Source: Streptomyces reniochalinae
GTDB taxonomy: Bacteria; Actinomycetota; Actinomycetes; Streptomycetales; Streptomycetaceae
Length of the DNA: 64,000 nt
Assembly (NCBI RefSeq): GCF_003323735.1
Contig: NZ_QOIM01000027.1
Location: 42,268 to 106,267 of the forward strand
Direction: 5' to 3'
The position numbers and the translations under genes were made by a program. The notes beneath the pieces were generated by a model. That model saw only the letters and a program-made list of their open reading frames with translations. It had not been told where the DNA came from and did not search any database. Shown here piece by piece: positions 1 to 8,208 of this stretch (position 1 is the first letter of the stretch; each line of letters opens with the position of its first letter).

Positions 1-812
1 AGCAGGGTCAGCGGGTAGCGGCGCAACTGTCTCAGCGTTCCGGCCAACTGGCGGAACCCCTGCCCGAAGGAGGCACGGCCCGCTTCGCGCCGCGCGGCGA
101 CGGGCCGCTCCCGCAGGCGCAGCAGCGGTACGACGGTGAAGACGGCCCACCACAGGCCCGCCGACGCCAGGCAGATCCGGACGGCCACCGACTCGGCCAC
201 GCCCAGCGCGTCGTGGCCGAGGAACAGGCCCAGGTTCGCCACCAGCACGAGCGCCCCGGAGCCGTAGCCGAACGCCCAGCCGCGCGAGGAGACCGCGTCG
301 CGCTCCTCGGGCGGCGCGATCTGCGGCAGGAAGGCGTGGTAGAGCACGACCGAGACGGCGAAACTGACGTTGGCGACCACCAGCAGCACACCGCCGAGCA
401 GATAGCGGTCGCCGTCCAGGAAGTACATGCCCGTCGTCGCTCCGGCGCCCAGGTAGGCCGCGGCCCCCAGCAGCGGCTTCTTGCGTCCGGTGCGGTCGGC
501 GAACGCGGCGGCCAGCGGCATCACGAGCACCGACAGCAGCACGGAGGCCGAGACCGCGTACGGGAAGAAGGAGCCGGCGCGCACCGGGATGCCCAGCGGG
601 TGCACGTACCCGTCCGCGTCCGCCGCCGCCTTGGTCACCTCGGTCAGGTAGGGGCCGAGGAAGACGGTGAGCACACTGGTGGAGAAGACGGAGTTGGCCC
701 AGTCGTAGAAGTACCAGCCGCGCTGCTCGCGCCGCCGCTCCCGTACGTCGCCGAACTCTCCGGGCTCCGCGTCGCCTCCGCCCTGTGGCGCCTGCGCCGT
801 GACCGTGCCCAT
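1..812 (-). CDS. UMF1-family MFS transporter (3' end beyond window)
   Basis: The reverse-strand frame is open from an ATG at 812 to the window edge, so the C-terminus is missing. The N-terminus has a short charged tail followed by RGWYFYDWANSVFSTSVLTV, which is characteristic of the Atg22/UMF1 branch of the major facilitator superfamily. Successive hydrophobic segments and a DRTGRKKP loop between TM2 and TM3 fit an MFS fold in the cytoplasmic membrane. A strong GGGGAGGAG ribosome site precedes the ATG. The substrate is unknown; bacterial members are often guessed to export amino acids or other small metabolites. It is divergent from the hydrolase at 1069. Confidence 0.85.
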   Translation of the reverse strand, partial: MGTVTAQAPQGGGDAEPGEFGDVRERRREQRGWYFYDWANSVFSTSVLTVFLGPYLTEVTKAAADADGYVHPLGIPVRAGSFFPYAVSASVLLSVLVMPLAAAFADRTGRKKPLLGAAAYLGAGATTGMYFLDGDRYLLGGVLLVVANVSFAVSVVLYHAFLPQIAPPEERDAVSSRGWAFGYGSGALVLVANLGLFLGHDALGVAESVAVRICLASAGLWWAVFTVVPLLRLRERPVAARREAGRASFGQGFRQLAGTLRQLRRYPLTL

Positions 813-1068
813 TCCGCTCCTCCCCGCACCCCGTTTCCCGGGTTTCCCGGACCGCGTACCGACCGCAGGGCGCTCTTCCGCCGATCGTCGGACGATCTTT
901 CGAACCGGTGCCGGGAGACTACAGTCCGCCTCTCACCGACCGAAAAGCCCCGCTGCTCTCGCCCGGGCGTCTGGCAGGCTGAGCGGCGCCCGCACTCCCT
1001 TGCGGGCCCGCTTCCCCTCCGGGGACCCGCTGATCCGTCCCCCTCGGCGCCGTAAGGAGTGCCCCGTC

Positions 1069-1902
1069 GTGCCACAGGACCGCGAGCAGCGACAGGGCGC
1101 GTCCGGCCCGGCCGAGCGCACCGCCACCGTCGGCGGCCGCCGCGTCGCCTACCTGGACTCCGGCGGCCCTGGGCCCGTACTGCTGGCCCTGCACGGCCAC
1201 TTCGGACGCGGCCGGATCTTCGCGCCGCTGGCCAGGGCGCTCGCGGGCCGCTACCGTCTCCTCGCCCCCGACCAGCGCGGCCACGGCCGCTCGGACCGGG
1301 CGGACACCTACGCTCCCGCGTCCTACGCCGACGACGCCGCGGCCCTCCTGGACGCGCTCGCGATCCCCTCCGCCGCCGTGCTCGGCCACTCCATGGGCGG
1401 CGCCGTCGCCTTCGTCCTCGCCGCGCGGGCCCCTGAGCGGGTCTCCGCCCTGCTCGTCGCCGACATGACCGTGCTCAACCGGGAACCCGAAGCGCACCCC
1501 GTGCTCGACTGTTCGACGTGGCCGCGCCGCGCCGTGAGCCGCCGTGCGCTCGGTTCCGCCATCGAGGCGCACGGCGTCCCGGACGCGGGCTACTTCCTGG
1601 ACGGCGCCGCCGCGTTCGACGACGGCTGGGGGCTGCTGTGCGACACCGGCGACATGATGGCCTCGCAGCGCGCCTTCGCCGGGGACCTGAGCGCCTGGTG
1701 GCGGGCTTCGGGGCAGCCGGCGCTGCTGATGCGCGCCGAGCACAGCTTCATGCTGTCCGAGCGGGTGGCCCGCCGGATGGCCGACGCACGCCCGCGCACC
1801 GAACTGGTCACCTTCCCCGGCTGCGGCCACTGGCTGTACGAGGACGACCCGGAGGGGTTCGCGCGTGCCGTCGGGGGCTTCCTCGACCGCGCCGTCGGCT
1901 GA
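1069..1902 (+). CDS. Alpha/beta-fold hydrolase
   Basis: A 277-aa protein starting at GTG 1069, chosen because AAGGAG lies at 1053-1058 and similarity to the fold begins just after it; the open frame extends further upstream but reads as noncoding. Visible landmarks are the oxyanion region LLALHGHFG, the nucleophile elbow GHSMGG (Ser), and a C-terminal GCGHWLYED that supplies the catalytic His. No signal peptide or membrane segment is evident, so it is cytosolic. The substrate cannot be told from sequence; esterase, lactonase and C-C hydrolase activities are all possible. It converges on the glycerophosphodiesterase. Confidence 0.8.
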   Translation: MPQDREQRQGASGPAERTATVGGRRVAYLDSGGPGPVLLALHGHFGRGRIFAPLARALAGRYRLLAPDQRGHGRSDRADTYAPASYADDAAALLDALAIPSAAVLGHSMGGAVAFVLAARAPERVSALLVADMTVLNREPEAHPVLDCSTWPRRAVSRRALGSAIEAHGVPDAGYFLDGAAAFDDGWGLLCDTGDMMASQRAFAGDLSAWWRASGQPALLMRAEHSFMLSERVARRMADARPRTELVTFPGCGHWLYEDDPEGFARAVGGFLDRAVG

Positions 1903-1926
1903 GCGCCGCCTTCCGCGCCGAGCCTT

Positions 1927-1943
1927 CGGGGTCCCCGACCCCG
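1927..1943. terminator. Small hairpin between convergent genes
   Basis: CGGGGTC (1927-1933) and GACCCCG (1937-1943) form a perfect 7-bp stem with a CCC loop in the 68-bp gap between the hydrolase stop and the convergent phosphodiesterase stop. There is no U tract, as is usual in Streptomyces. A shared terminator is inferred from position only. Confidence 0.4.
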
Positions 1944-1970
1944 GCCGGTCGCCGCGCTCCGCCTGTCTCT

Positions 1971-2771
1971 TCAGCCCCGTATCCAGGCGCCGCGTTCGGT
2001 GAAGACCTCGCGCAGCATCTCCAGATGGTCGGTCATGATGCCGTCCACGCCCAGGTTCAGCAGTGCCTCGGCGCGTGCGCGGTCGTTGACCGTCCACACG
2101 TGCACCTGGAGCCCGCGCGCGTGCGCCGCCCGCACGAAGGCGCGGTCCACAACCCGTATCCGACCGTGCCGCTCGGGCACTTGGGCGCACCCGGCGCCTC
2201 TCGGCAGCCGCCAGGGCAGGCGGTAGGCGCGCATCCGCAGGGCCAGGGCCCCGCCGGTGCCCAGCGACGTCAGCAGCCGCGGCCCGGCCAGCGCCCGCGC
2301 CCTGGCCACCCGCGCCTCCTCGAACGAGCCGACGCACACCCGGTCCCAGGCGTCCTCGCGCTCCAGCAACTCCAGCAGGGGGACGAGCGCGGCCGCGGCC
2401 TTGACGTCGATGTTCCAGCGGACGTGCGGCAGCGAGCGCAGCAGGTCGGCGAAGAGCGGTATCGGCTCCCGGCCCGCGACCCGGGCCCTGCGCACCTCGG
2501 TCAGGCTCAGCCCGGCGATCGGACCGCTGCCGTCCGTGGTGCGGTCCAGTGTCGCGTCGTGGAAGGCCACCAGGGCGCCGTCGGCGGTGGTGTGGACGTC
2601 GGTCTCCATGTAGCGGTAGCCGAGCTCGGCGGCGCGGGCGAAGGCCGCGTGGGTGTTCTCCAGGCCCGAGGCGGCGCCGCCCCGGTGCGCGAAGGCCAGC
2701 GGCGTCGGGTGGGCCAGGAAGGGATGCGCGGGGCCGGGGGAACGGCCGTCCGTCGGTCGTACGTTCGTCAC
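1971..2771 (-). CDS. Glycerophosphodiester phosphodiesterase
   Basis: A 266-aa GDPD-family TIM barrel that hydrolyses glycerophosphodiesters to sn-glycerol 3-phosphate and an alcohol. It shows the family signature AFAHRGGAASGLENTHAAF (catalytic His-Arg and metal Glu), YMETDVHTTADGALVAFHDATLDRTTDG (metal Glu/Asp, second catalytic His), and a C-terminal VHVWTVND followed by GVDGIMTDHLEML. No signal peptide, so probably cytosolic. The GTG start at 2771 overlaps the stop of the upstream yczE-like gene by 4 bp, indicating translational coupling. Confidence 0.9.
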   Translation of the reverse strand: MTNVRPTDGRSPGPAHPFLAHPTPLAFAHRGGAASGLENTHAAFARAAELGYRYMETDVHTTADGALVAFHDATLDRTTDGSGPIAGLSLTEVRRARVAGREPIPLFADLLRSLPHVRWNIDVKAAAALVPLLELLEREDAWDRVCVGSFEEARVARARALAGPRLLTSLGTGGALALRMRAYRLPWRLPRGAGCAQVPERHGRIRVVDRAFVRAAHARGLQVHVWTVNDRARAEALLNLGVDGIMTDHLEMLREVFTERGAWIRG

Positions 2772-3553
2772 CGCCGCAGTATCGCGCGCCGCTGCCGGCC
2801 GCCTCGGGCCACCACCCGGGAGGTGCCCTCTGTGCTGTTCGTACCGGCGCCCGCGGCGCCCTCCGTACCGGTGCCTCCGGCGTCCCGCTGCGCGGGCAGG
2901 GCGAAGACGCGGAGGAAGAACTGGGCGAGCGGACCGATCGCCAGCGCGTACAGCACCGTTCCCACGCCGACGGCGCCGCCCAGCAGGATGCCGCTGATGA
3001 GCACCGCCACCTCGATCCCCGTCCGCACGAGCCGGATGGAGCGGCCCGTGACCTTGTGCAGCCCGGTCATCAGCCCGTCGCGGGGCCCCGGGCCGAAGCG
3101 GGCCGAGATGTAGAGGCCGGTCGCGGCGCCGTTCAGCACCACACCGCCGACCAGCAGCGCGATCCGGAAAGCGAGCGCCTCCGCGTGCGGCAGCAGCCAC
3201 AAGGTGGCGTCCATCGACAGACCGACCAGGAAGACGTTGGAGACCGTGCCCAGTCCGGGGCGCTCCCGCAGCGGCCACCACAACAGCAGCACCAGCGCGC
3301 CGACGGCGATCGACACGGTGCCGATGGACAGGCCCGTGTGCTCGGAGACGCCCTGGTGGAAGACGTCCCACGGGTCAAGCCCCAGCTCCGCGCGGACCAT
3401 CAGCGCCGCGCTCGCCCCGTACAGCACGAGACCCACGTACAGATGGACGAGCCGGCGGGGCAGGCGCCTGCCGGAACTGCCGGAACCTCTCGATGTGGAC
3501 AAAGACCTACCCCTTCTCGTGCCGGTGGACCGTCTCGTGGCACTCTGTGGCAT
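2768..3553 (-). CDS. YczE-family integral membrane protein
   Basis: A 261-aa polytopic protein of the YczE/YitT-like group, start ATG 3553. A basic N-terminal tail is followed by about five hydrophobic spans; recognisable stretches are LGLDPWDVFHQGVSEHTGLSIGT, ISARFGPGPRDGLMTGLHKVTG and a polar Gly/Ala/Thr C-terminal tail. It lies divergent from the MocR-type regulator at 3602, the conserved yczE-yczR arrangement of actinobacteria and Bacillus, which suggests direct control. Transport role unknown. It shares a 4-bp overlap with the phosphodiesterase. Confidence 0.8.
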   Translation of the reverse strand: MPQSATRRSTGTRRGRSLSTSRGSGSSGRRLPRRLVHLYVGLVLYGASAALMVRAELGLDPWDVFHQGVSEHTGLSIGTVSIAVGALVLLLWWPLRERPGLGTVSNVFLVGLSMDATLWLLPHAEALAFRIALLVGGVVLNGAATGLYISARFGPGPRDGLMTGLHKVTGRSIRLVRTGIEVAVLISGILLGGAVGVGTVLYALAIGPLAQFFLRVFALPAQRDAGGTGTEGAAGAGTNSTEGTSRVVARGGRQRRAILRR

Positions 3554-3560
3554 GGAAGCA

Positions 3561-3576
3561 GGCCATTTCTATGGCC
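3561..3576. promoter_or_regulatory. Palindrome in the yczE-yczR divergent promoter
   Basis: A perfect inverted repeat, GGCCAT then 4 nt then ATGGCC, lies in the 48-bp space between the yczE-like start (3553) and the regulator start (3602). A dimeric MocR-type regulator could bind here and control both genes. This is inferred from symmetry and position; the exact consensus of the family was not checked. Confidence 0.45.
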
Positions 3577-3601
3577 AATCTCGGAGAGGTGGACCGAAGA
3601 G

Positions 3602-5200
3602 ATGGCGCACTGGAACTCCGCGGTGGGCGCCGTGCAGCTCGCACGGCTCCTGGGCTCGCAGCACTCGGTGCGGCGGGAGACCCAGGGGGCGGCGAGGGAC
3701 CTGATCGCCCAGGGAAGCGTGCTGACGAGCGGGGGTGCCGCCGGCGGATCGCGCAAGGTGCCCGCCTACCGTTCCCTGGCCGACGGCCTGCGGCTGCTCG
3801 TCCTGGAGGGCCGTATCCCCGTCGCGACCCGGCTGCCCGCCGAGCGGGAACTCGCGTCCGCGCTGTCGGTGAGCCGTACCACCGTCGCCGCGGCCTTCGA
3901 GGCGCTGCGCGCCGACGGATTCCTCGAATCGCGCCGCGGCTCCGGAAGCTGGACCGCCGTGCCGGCGGGCAAACCACTGCCCACCCGCGGACTCGACCCC
4001 CTCCCGCCGGAGAACGAGGGCACCGTCATCGACCTGGGCTGCGCCGCGCTGCCCGCGCCCGAGCCGTACATGAGCGAGGCGTTCCAGCGGGCTCTCCCGG
4101 CCCTGGCCCCCTACGCGCACACCCACGGCGACTACCCGGCGGGGCTGCCCGTGCTGCGGGAGACGGTCGCCGCGCGCTACACAGCGCTGGGTGTGCCCAC
4201 CATGCCGCAGCAGATCATGGTCACCACCGGTGCCATGGGCGGTGTGGCCGCCCTGGCCCGGCTGCTGGTGCCGCGCGGGGAGCGTATCGCCGTCGAACAC
4301 CCCTCCTACGCCAACATCCTGCAACTGCTGCGCGAGACCGGCGGCCGCCTCGTCCCCGTGCCCATGGCCGACCGGCTCGCCGGGTGGGACCTGCCCGCCT
4401 GGCACCGCACACTGCGCGAGGCCGCGCCCCGGCTCGCCTACGTCGTCGCCGACTTCCACAACCCGACGGGCGCCCTGGCCGACGCCGAACAGCGCCGCGA
4501 GCTGATCGGCGCGGCCCGCGCCTCGGGAACGGTCCTCATCGCCGACGAGACCATGGCCGAACTCCCGCTCGGGCCGCCGGGGGCCACCGGCACCCCGGCC
4601 ACCGGGTCCCCGGGCCTGGAGATGCCTCCGCCGATGGCGGCCCACGACCCCGGCGGCTCCACCGTCATCACCGTCGGCTCCGTCAGCAAGTCCATCTGGG
4701 CCGGGCTGCGCATCGGCTGGATCCGCGCCGCACCCGAGGTGATCCGCAGCCTCACCGCGGCCCGCGCCTACGCCGACCTGGGCAGCCCCGTCCTCGAACA
4801 GCTCGCCGTCAACGAACTGCTGTCGGGCGACGGCTGGGAACAGGCCGTCACGCTCCGCCGCGAGCGGGCCAGGGAGAACCGCGAAGCGCTCACCGCTGCC
4901 GTACGCGACCTGTTGCCCGACTGGGAGTTCACCGTGCCGCGCGGCGGCCTCACCCTGTGGGTGCGCACCGGCGGCCTGTCCGGATCCCGGATCGCCGAGG
5001 CGGCCGAACGGCTGGGCGTGCGGGTGCCGTCGGGCCCGCGGTTCGGTGTGGACGGCGCCTTCGAGGGGTTCGTCCGGCTCCCGTTCACCATCGCCGAGCC
5101 GCTCGCCCGGGAAGCCGCGGGACGGCTCGCGGCCGCCGCAGACCTGGTACGCTCCGGCGCCCCCACGCCCTCCGACCTGCCCCGCTCCTACGTGGCCTGA
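3602..5200 (+). CDS. MocR-type (GntR/aminotransferase) regulator, YczR-like
   Basis: A 532-aa fusion of an N-terminal winged-helix GntR domain (residues about 60-125; LPAERELASALSVSRTTVAAAFEALRADGFLESRRGSGSW) with a class I aminotransferase-like domain. The PLP lysine is in TVGSVSKSIWAGLRIGW and the cofactor Asp/Tyr region in DFHNPTG. Such proteins sense PLP or amino-group ligands and act on their own divergent target. The ATG at 3602 is chosen because the frame upstream runs through the yczE gene. Its 3' end overlaps the convergent FtsK-like gene by 13 bp. Its target is most likely the adjacent yczE. Confidence 0.85.
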   Translation: MAHWNSAVGAVQLARLLGSQHSVRRETQGAARDLIAQGSVLTSGGAAGGSRKVPAYRSLADGLRLLVLEGRIPVATRLPAERELASALSVSRTTVAAAFEALRADGFLESRRGSGSWTAVPAGKPLPTRGLDPLPPENEGTVIDLGCAALPAPEPYMSEAFQRALPALAPYAHTHGDYPAGLPVLRETVAARYTALGVPTMPQQIMVTTGAMGGVAALARLLVPRGERIAVEHPSYANILQLLRETGGRLVPVPMADRLAGWDLPAWHRTLREAAPRLAYVVADFHNPTGALADAEQRRELIGAARASGTVLIADETMAELPLGPPGATGTPATGSPGLEMPPPMAAHDPGGSTVITVGSVSKSIWAGLRIGWIRAAPEVIRSLTAARAYADLGSPVLEQLAVNELLSGDGWEQAVTLRRERARENREALTAAVRDLLPDWEFTVPRGGLTLWVRTGGLSGSRIAEAAERLGVRVPSGPRFGVDGAFEGFVRLPFTIAEPLAREAAGRLAAAADLVRSGAPTPSDLPRSYVA

Positions 5201-6828
5201 CCCTCCCTGGGAGGGGCGACCCGGAACGCCGTGGCCGCCGCACCGTCACCCGTGGCGGGCTCGTGCACGGACGCGGGCAGCAGCTCACCGACCGCCAGCC
5301 GCTCGGGCTCACCCACCGTCTCGTCCAACGGGTCGGGGGTGGCGGGCACCTGGAGCCGCAGCACCGGCCCCTGGCCCAGCCTGGCGAACCCCCGGCCGCG
5401 CGCCACGTGCGCTCCCGGGCCGGTCTGCGGCGCCTCACCGAGCACGGCCCCCGCCTGCCCCGGCGACACGGAGCCGAGCACCACCCTGGCCCTGGTGTGC
5501 GCGAAGACCGTGTCCGTGAGCATGTCCAGATCGTCGAACTGCTCGGCCACCACGACGGTCACTGAGGCGGCGCGGCCGTGCCGCAGCGGAACCCGCAGCA
5601 GCTGCTGCGGGTCGATCCTCTCCTCGGCGTCCGCGAGATGGCTGAGCGCCGATGGCCGGTCCAGCACGATCCACAGCGGCTGCCTGGCCTCCTCGGGCAC
5701 CGGTTCACCGCGCTGCCGAGCCCTGCTGGTCACCAGCAACCTCCGCTCGGTCTCCCGCGCCGCCCACTCCAGCGCGGACAGCGCGCCGGGCAGTGTCGAC
5801 TCCACGCCCAGCACCCCGTGGCGCGCCGCGAAACAGGAGAACTCGCCGCCCCCGTCGCCGTCGACGAACAGCACCTCGCCCCGGTGCAGCGCCTGGAGCG
5901 CGAGCGAGCGCAGCAGCGAACTCGTCCCGGCCCCCGGCGTTCCCACGGCCAGCAGGTGCGGTTCTCTCGCGCGGTGCCCGGTGCGCCACACCACGGGCGG
6001 CACGTCGAAGGGGGCGGCCTCCCCCAGAAAGTGCACGGGGACGGTGCGCCGGACCTCGTAGCCGTCCGTGAAGCCGAGCACCGTCTCGCCGGGCGCCGTG
6101 ACGAACGGCCGCGCCAGTACGCCGGTGGGCAGCGGCGCGAGTGCCGCCATCTCCAGCCGGTTGCCCTCCTGGTCCCAGCTGAAGCGGTACTCGCGGCCCC
6201 GGCCGGTCTTGGCCGCCAGCACCCGCTCGACCCGCTGCCGCTCCTCGGGCTCGCCGTCGAGGAAAGCGGCCGGATAGCTCAGCAGCAGTTCGCTGATCCG
6301 CCCGTCGCGGAACGCGAACTCCTCGAAGACGCGCTCCCATGCACCCCCGGGTACGTACAGCGGCTCGTGGTGCGGATCGTCCGCCGGCGCGAAGTAGGGC
6401 ACCAGCGCCTCGTAGAGCGCCCGCAGGCGCGCGCACTCCTCGTCGCTGGGCCCCCGGCGCTCCGCCGGTCCCGCCGCGCCCTCCCGCCCATACCACCCGG
6501 CGGCGGCCAGCAGGCCCAGCGCCGCCAGCACGGGACCGAAGGGCAGCACCCACACCAGGGCGCCGCACGCCGCGACGGCGAACAGCGCGGGACCGCGCCG
6601 TTGCCCCGGCGTGCGGTCCCACCAGGCCCTGCCCCGGACGGCGAGGCACCGCACCCCGCGGCAGAGCACCAGCAAGGGGTGCAGCACGTCGAGGAGTCCT
6701 TCGATCCCCGCCCGCGCCGCACCCCGCTCGGCACCTCGTGCGCCGCGCCACGGCAGTGGCTGTGTCTTCCCAGTCATCGGAGTCTCCGGCACCCTCGGCC
6801 TCATCGGCGTCTTCGCCCACCGGCCCAC
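5188..6828 (-). CDS. FtsK/SpoIIIE-like protein with degenerate P-loop
   Basis: A 546-aa protein. GTG 6828 is favoured over ATG 6777 because AGGGAGGAG sits 8 nt upstream. The N-terminal 90 residues carry basic stretches and two hydrophobic segments (ALFAVAACGALVWVLPFGPVLAALGLLAAAGW), suggesting membrane anchoring. The C-terminal half is a RecA-like ATPase fold resembling FtsK/TraB DNA pumps, with a Walker B-like LWIVLDR. The Walker A position reads GTPGAGTSS: Thr302 replaces the essential Lys. It may therefore bind nucleotide poorly. It probably forms an operon with the 64-aa membrane protein 65 bp upstream. Function unknown; a relict or regulatory relative of conjugation proteins is one reading. 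Confidence 0.7.
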   Translation of the reverse strand: MGRWAKTPMRPRVPETPMTGKTQPLPWRGARGAERGAARAGIEGLLDVLHPLLVLCRGVRCLAVRGRAWWDRTPGQRRGPALFAVAACGALVWVLPFGPVLAALGLLAAAGWYGREGAAGPAERRGPSDEECARLRALYEALVPYFAPADDPHHEPLYVPGGAWERVFEEFAFRDGRISELLLSYPAAFLDGEPEERQRVERVLAAKTGRGREYRFSWDQEGNRLEMAALAPLPTGVLARPFVTAPGETVLGFTDGYEVRRTVPVHFLGEAAPFDVPPVVWRTGHRAREPHLLAVGTPGAGTSSLLRSLALQALHRGEVLFVDGDGGGEFSCFAARHGVLGVESTLPGALSALEWAARETERRLLVTSRARQRGEPVPEEARQPLWIVLDRPSALSHLADAEERIDPQQLLRVPLRHGRAASVTVVVAEQFDDLDMLTDTVFAHTRARVVLGSVSPGQAGAVLGEAPQTGPGAHVARGRGFARLGQGPVLRLQVPATPDPLDETVGEPERLAVGELLPASVHEPATGDGAAATAFRVAPPREGQAT

Positions 6829-6893
6829 GCCCAGCTCCTCCCTGGCCTGCCCGCCGCGGGTCCGCCGCGCTCGCTGCGGACCCGCGCCGACGC

Positions 6894-7088
6894 CTAGAAC
6901 TTGATGCCGCCGAGGAGGCTCGCCAGGCTCTCACCTCCCGCTTTGATGCCGGGTGCCATCGCGGTGCCCGCGATGTAGAAGCCGAAGAGGGCGCACACCA
7001 GCGCGTGGGAGACCTTGAGATTGTCCTTCCGGAAGAACAGGAAGACGATCAGGCCCAGCAGCACGACACCCGAGATCGAGAGAATCAC
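6894..7088 (-). CDS. Small membrane protein, 64 aa
   Basis: A 64-aa hydrophobic protein with a GTG start at 7088 and AGGA at 7095-7098. It has two predicted membrane spans (ILSISGVVLLGLIVFLFF and HALVCALFGFYIAGTAMA) separated by RKDNLKVS, and ends in a Gly/Ser-rich ASLLGGIKF. I do not recognise a named family. It is next to, and co-directional with, the FtsK-like gene, so the two may form a membrane complex. A short AT-rich patch (about 7165-7182) upstream may hold its promoter. Confidence 0.65.
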   Translation of the reverse strand: MILSISGVVLLGLIVFLFFRKDNLKVSHALVCALFGFYIAGTAMAPGIKAGGESLASLLGGIKF

Positions 7089-7366
7089 CAGTACTCCTGA
7101 TGTAGGGGACGGTCACCATGAGTTTCACCAGCTTCACAGATCGTGTGCTCGGTAGGAAACTCGCATTTGGGTGATTTAATGCCTAACGCCCCCGAACGGG
7201 TCGTGTCGCTGCCGGGGCCATGGTGGAACCCCCTTCTCGTGGCACACCGCGCAGCGCCCGCCGAAGCGGACACCGGGACCGGGCCCGGCCGCAGGTCTTC
7301 GCCCCGTCGACCCGCCTACCCCCGCGACCCCCGCCGTCCCTCCGGTGACTGCCGCCTTCCTTCCGG

Positions 7367-8092
7367 TCACTGCCGCCTTCCCGGCGCCCGCCGCAGACCT
7401 GTGCGTACCGCCGGCAGGGCGGTCCCGACCGCGGCGGCCCGCTGGCAGGCCAGTGCCGCCAGGAGCAGGACGACCGGACACGCGAAGGCCGCGGGTGCCG
7501 CCACGACCCGCAGACCCGAGGCCGCCGCCCCGCCTCCCACGACGGCGACCAGCCGGATCCCTGCCCAGGTGCTGGGCGGCGGGCCGCCCGCGGGCAGTTG
7601 GGCGAACAGGGCGGTGAGCGTGCCGGTGAAGTACGTGCTCGGCGCCGCCATGGAGCCGCCCGCGAGCATGGCCGAGGACTGGAGGCCCATCGCCGTCGCC
7701 GCCGTCACCAGCAGCACGGTCCGCCACTCTCCCTGCGGGGCGCCGTCCGAGGCGGCAGCCGCCCCGGCGAACCCGCCCAGCAGGAGCACCTCAAGCCACA
7801 GGCACCCCACGACCCGCTGCGGCCAGCCGCCGGCCCCCGCGCCGGTGTCCGCACCGCGGCACACCCTGGCGGCCAGTACGGTGCCCACCACGTACCCGGC
7901 CAGGGCGAGCGCGGCGGGCAGCCCGCGTGCGCCGCCGCTGCCCGCGGTGACCCCCATCAGCACGAGATTGCCCGTCATCACGCCGGCGAACACATGGCCG
8001 AGTGCGGTCAGCGCCAGCGCGTCCACGGAGCCGGACGCGGCCGCCAGGAACAGCACGGAACACTGCGCACGGGCGTTCATGCTCTCGGCCAT
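7367..8092 (-). CDS. DUF1275 (YoaK-family) membrane protein
   Basis: A 241-aa polytopic membrane protein. It has the family features SVLFLAAASGSVDALALTALGHVFAGVMTGNLVLMG near the N-terminus, and further hydrophobic spans around TVLLVTAATAMGLQSSAM and FTGTLTALFAQL. About six spans fit the usual family length. The ATG at 8092 precedes the first conserved segment; ATG 8080 is an alternative and neither has a strong ribosome site. Function of DUF1275 proteins is not established. It is divergent from the amidohydrolase. Confidence 0.75.
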   Translation of the reverse strand: MAESMNARAQCSVLFLAAASGSVDALALTALGHVFAGVMTGNLVLMGVTAGSGGARGLPAALALAGYVVGTVLAARVCRGADTGAGAGGWPQRVVGCLWLEVLLLGGFAGAAAASDGAPQGEWRTVLLVTAATAMGLQSSAMLAGGSMAAPSTYFTGTLTALFAQLPAGGPPPSTWAGIRLVAVVGGGAAASGLRVVAAPAAFACPVVLLLAALACQRAAAVGTALPAVRTGLRRAPGRRQ

Positions 8093-8208
8093 CCCGTCAC
8101 GGTAGGCCGCGCCCGCGCCGCCCCCGCCGCCGAACCGCCGCGCGGCGAACCCCCCCCTTGCCCGCCCCGAGGCCCCCGGGGCACACCTCTCACGGAAAGG
8201 CCCCTCCC

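Noticed and set aside
1971..3371. Single 466-aa reverse frame covering the phosphodiesterase and yczE region
   Set aside because: The N-terminal 200 residues are an out-of-frame, Arg/Gly/Ala-rich reading of the yczE gene; the real phosphodiesterase starts at GTG 2771.
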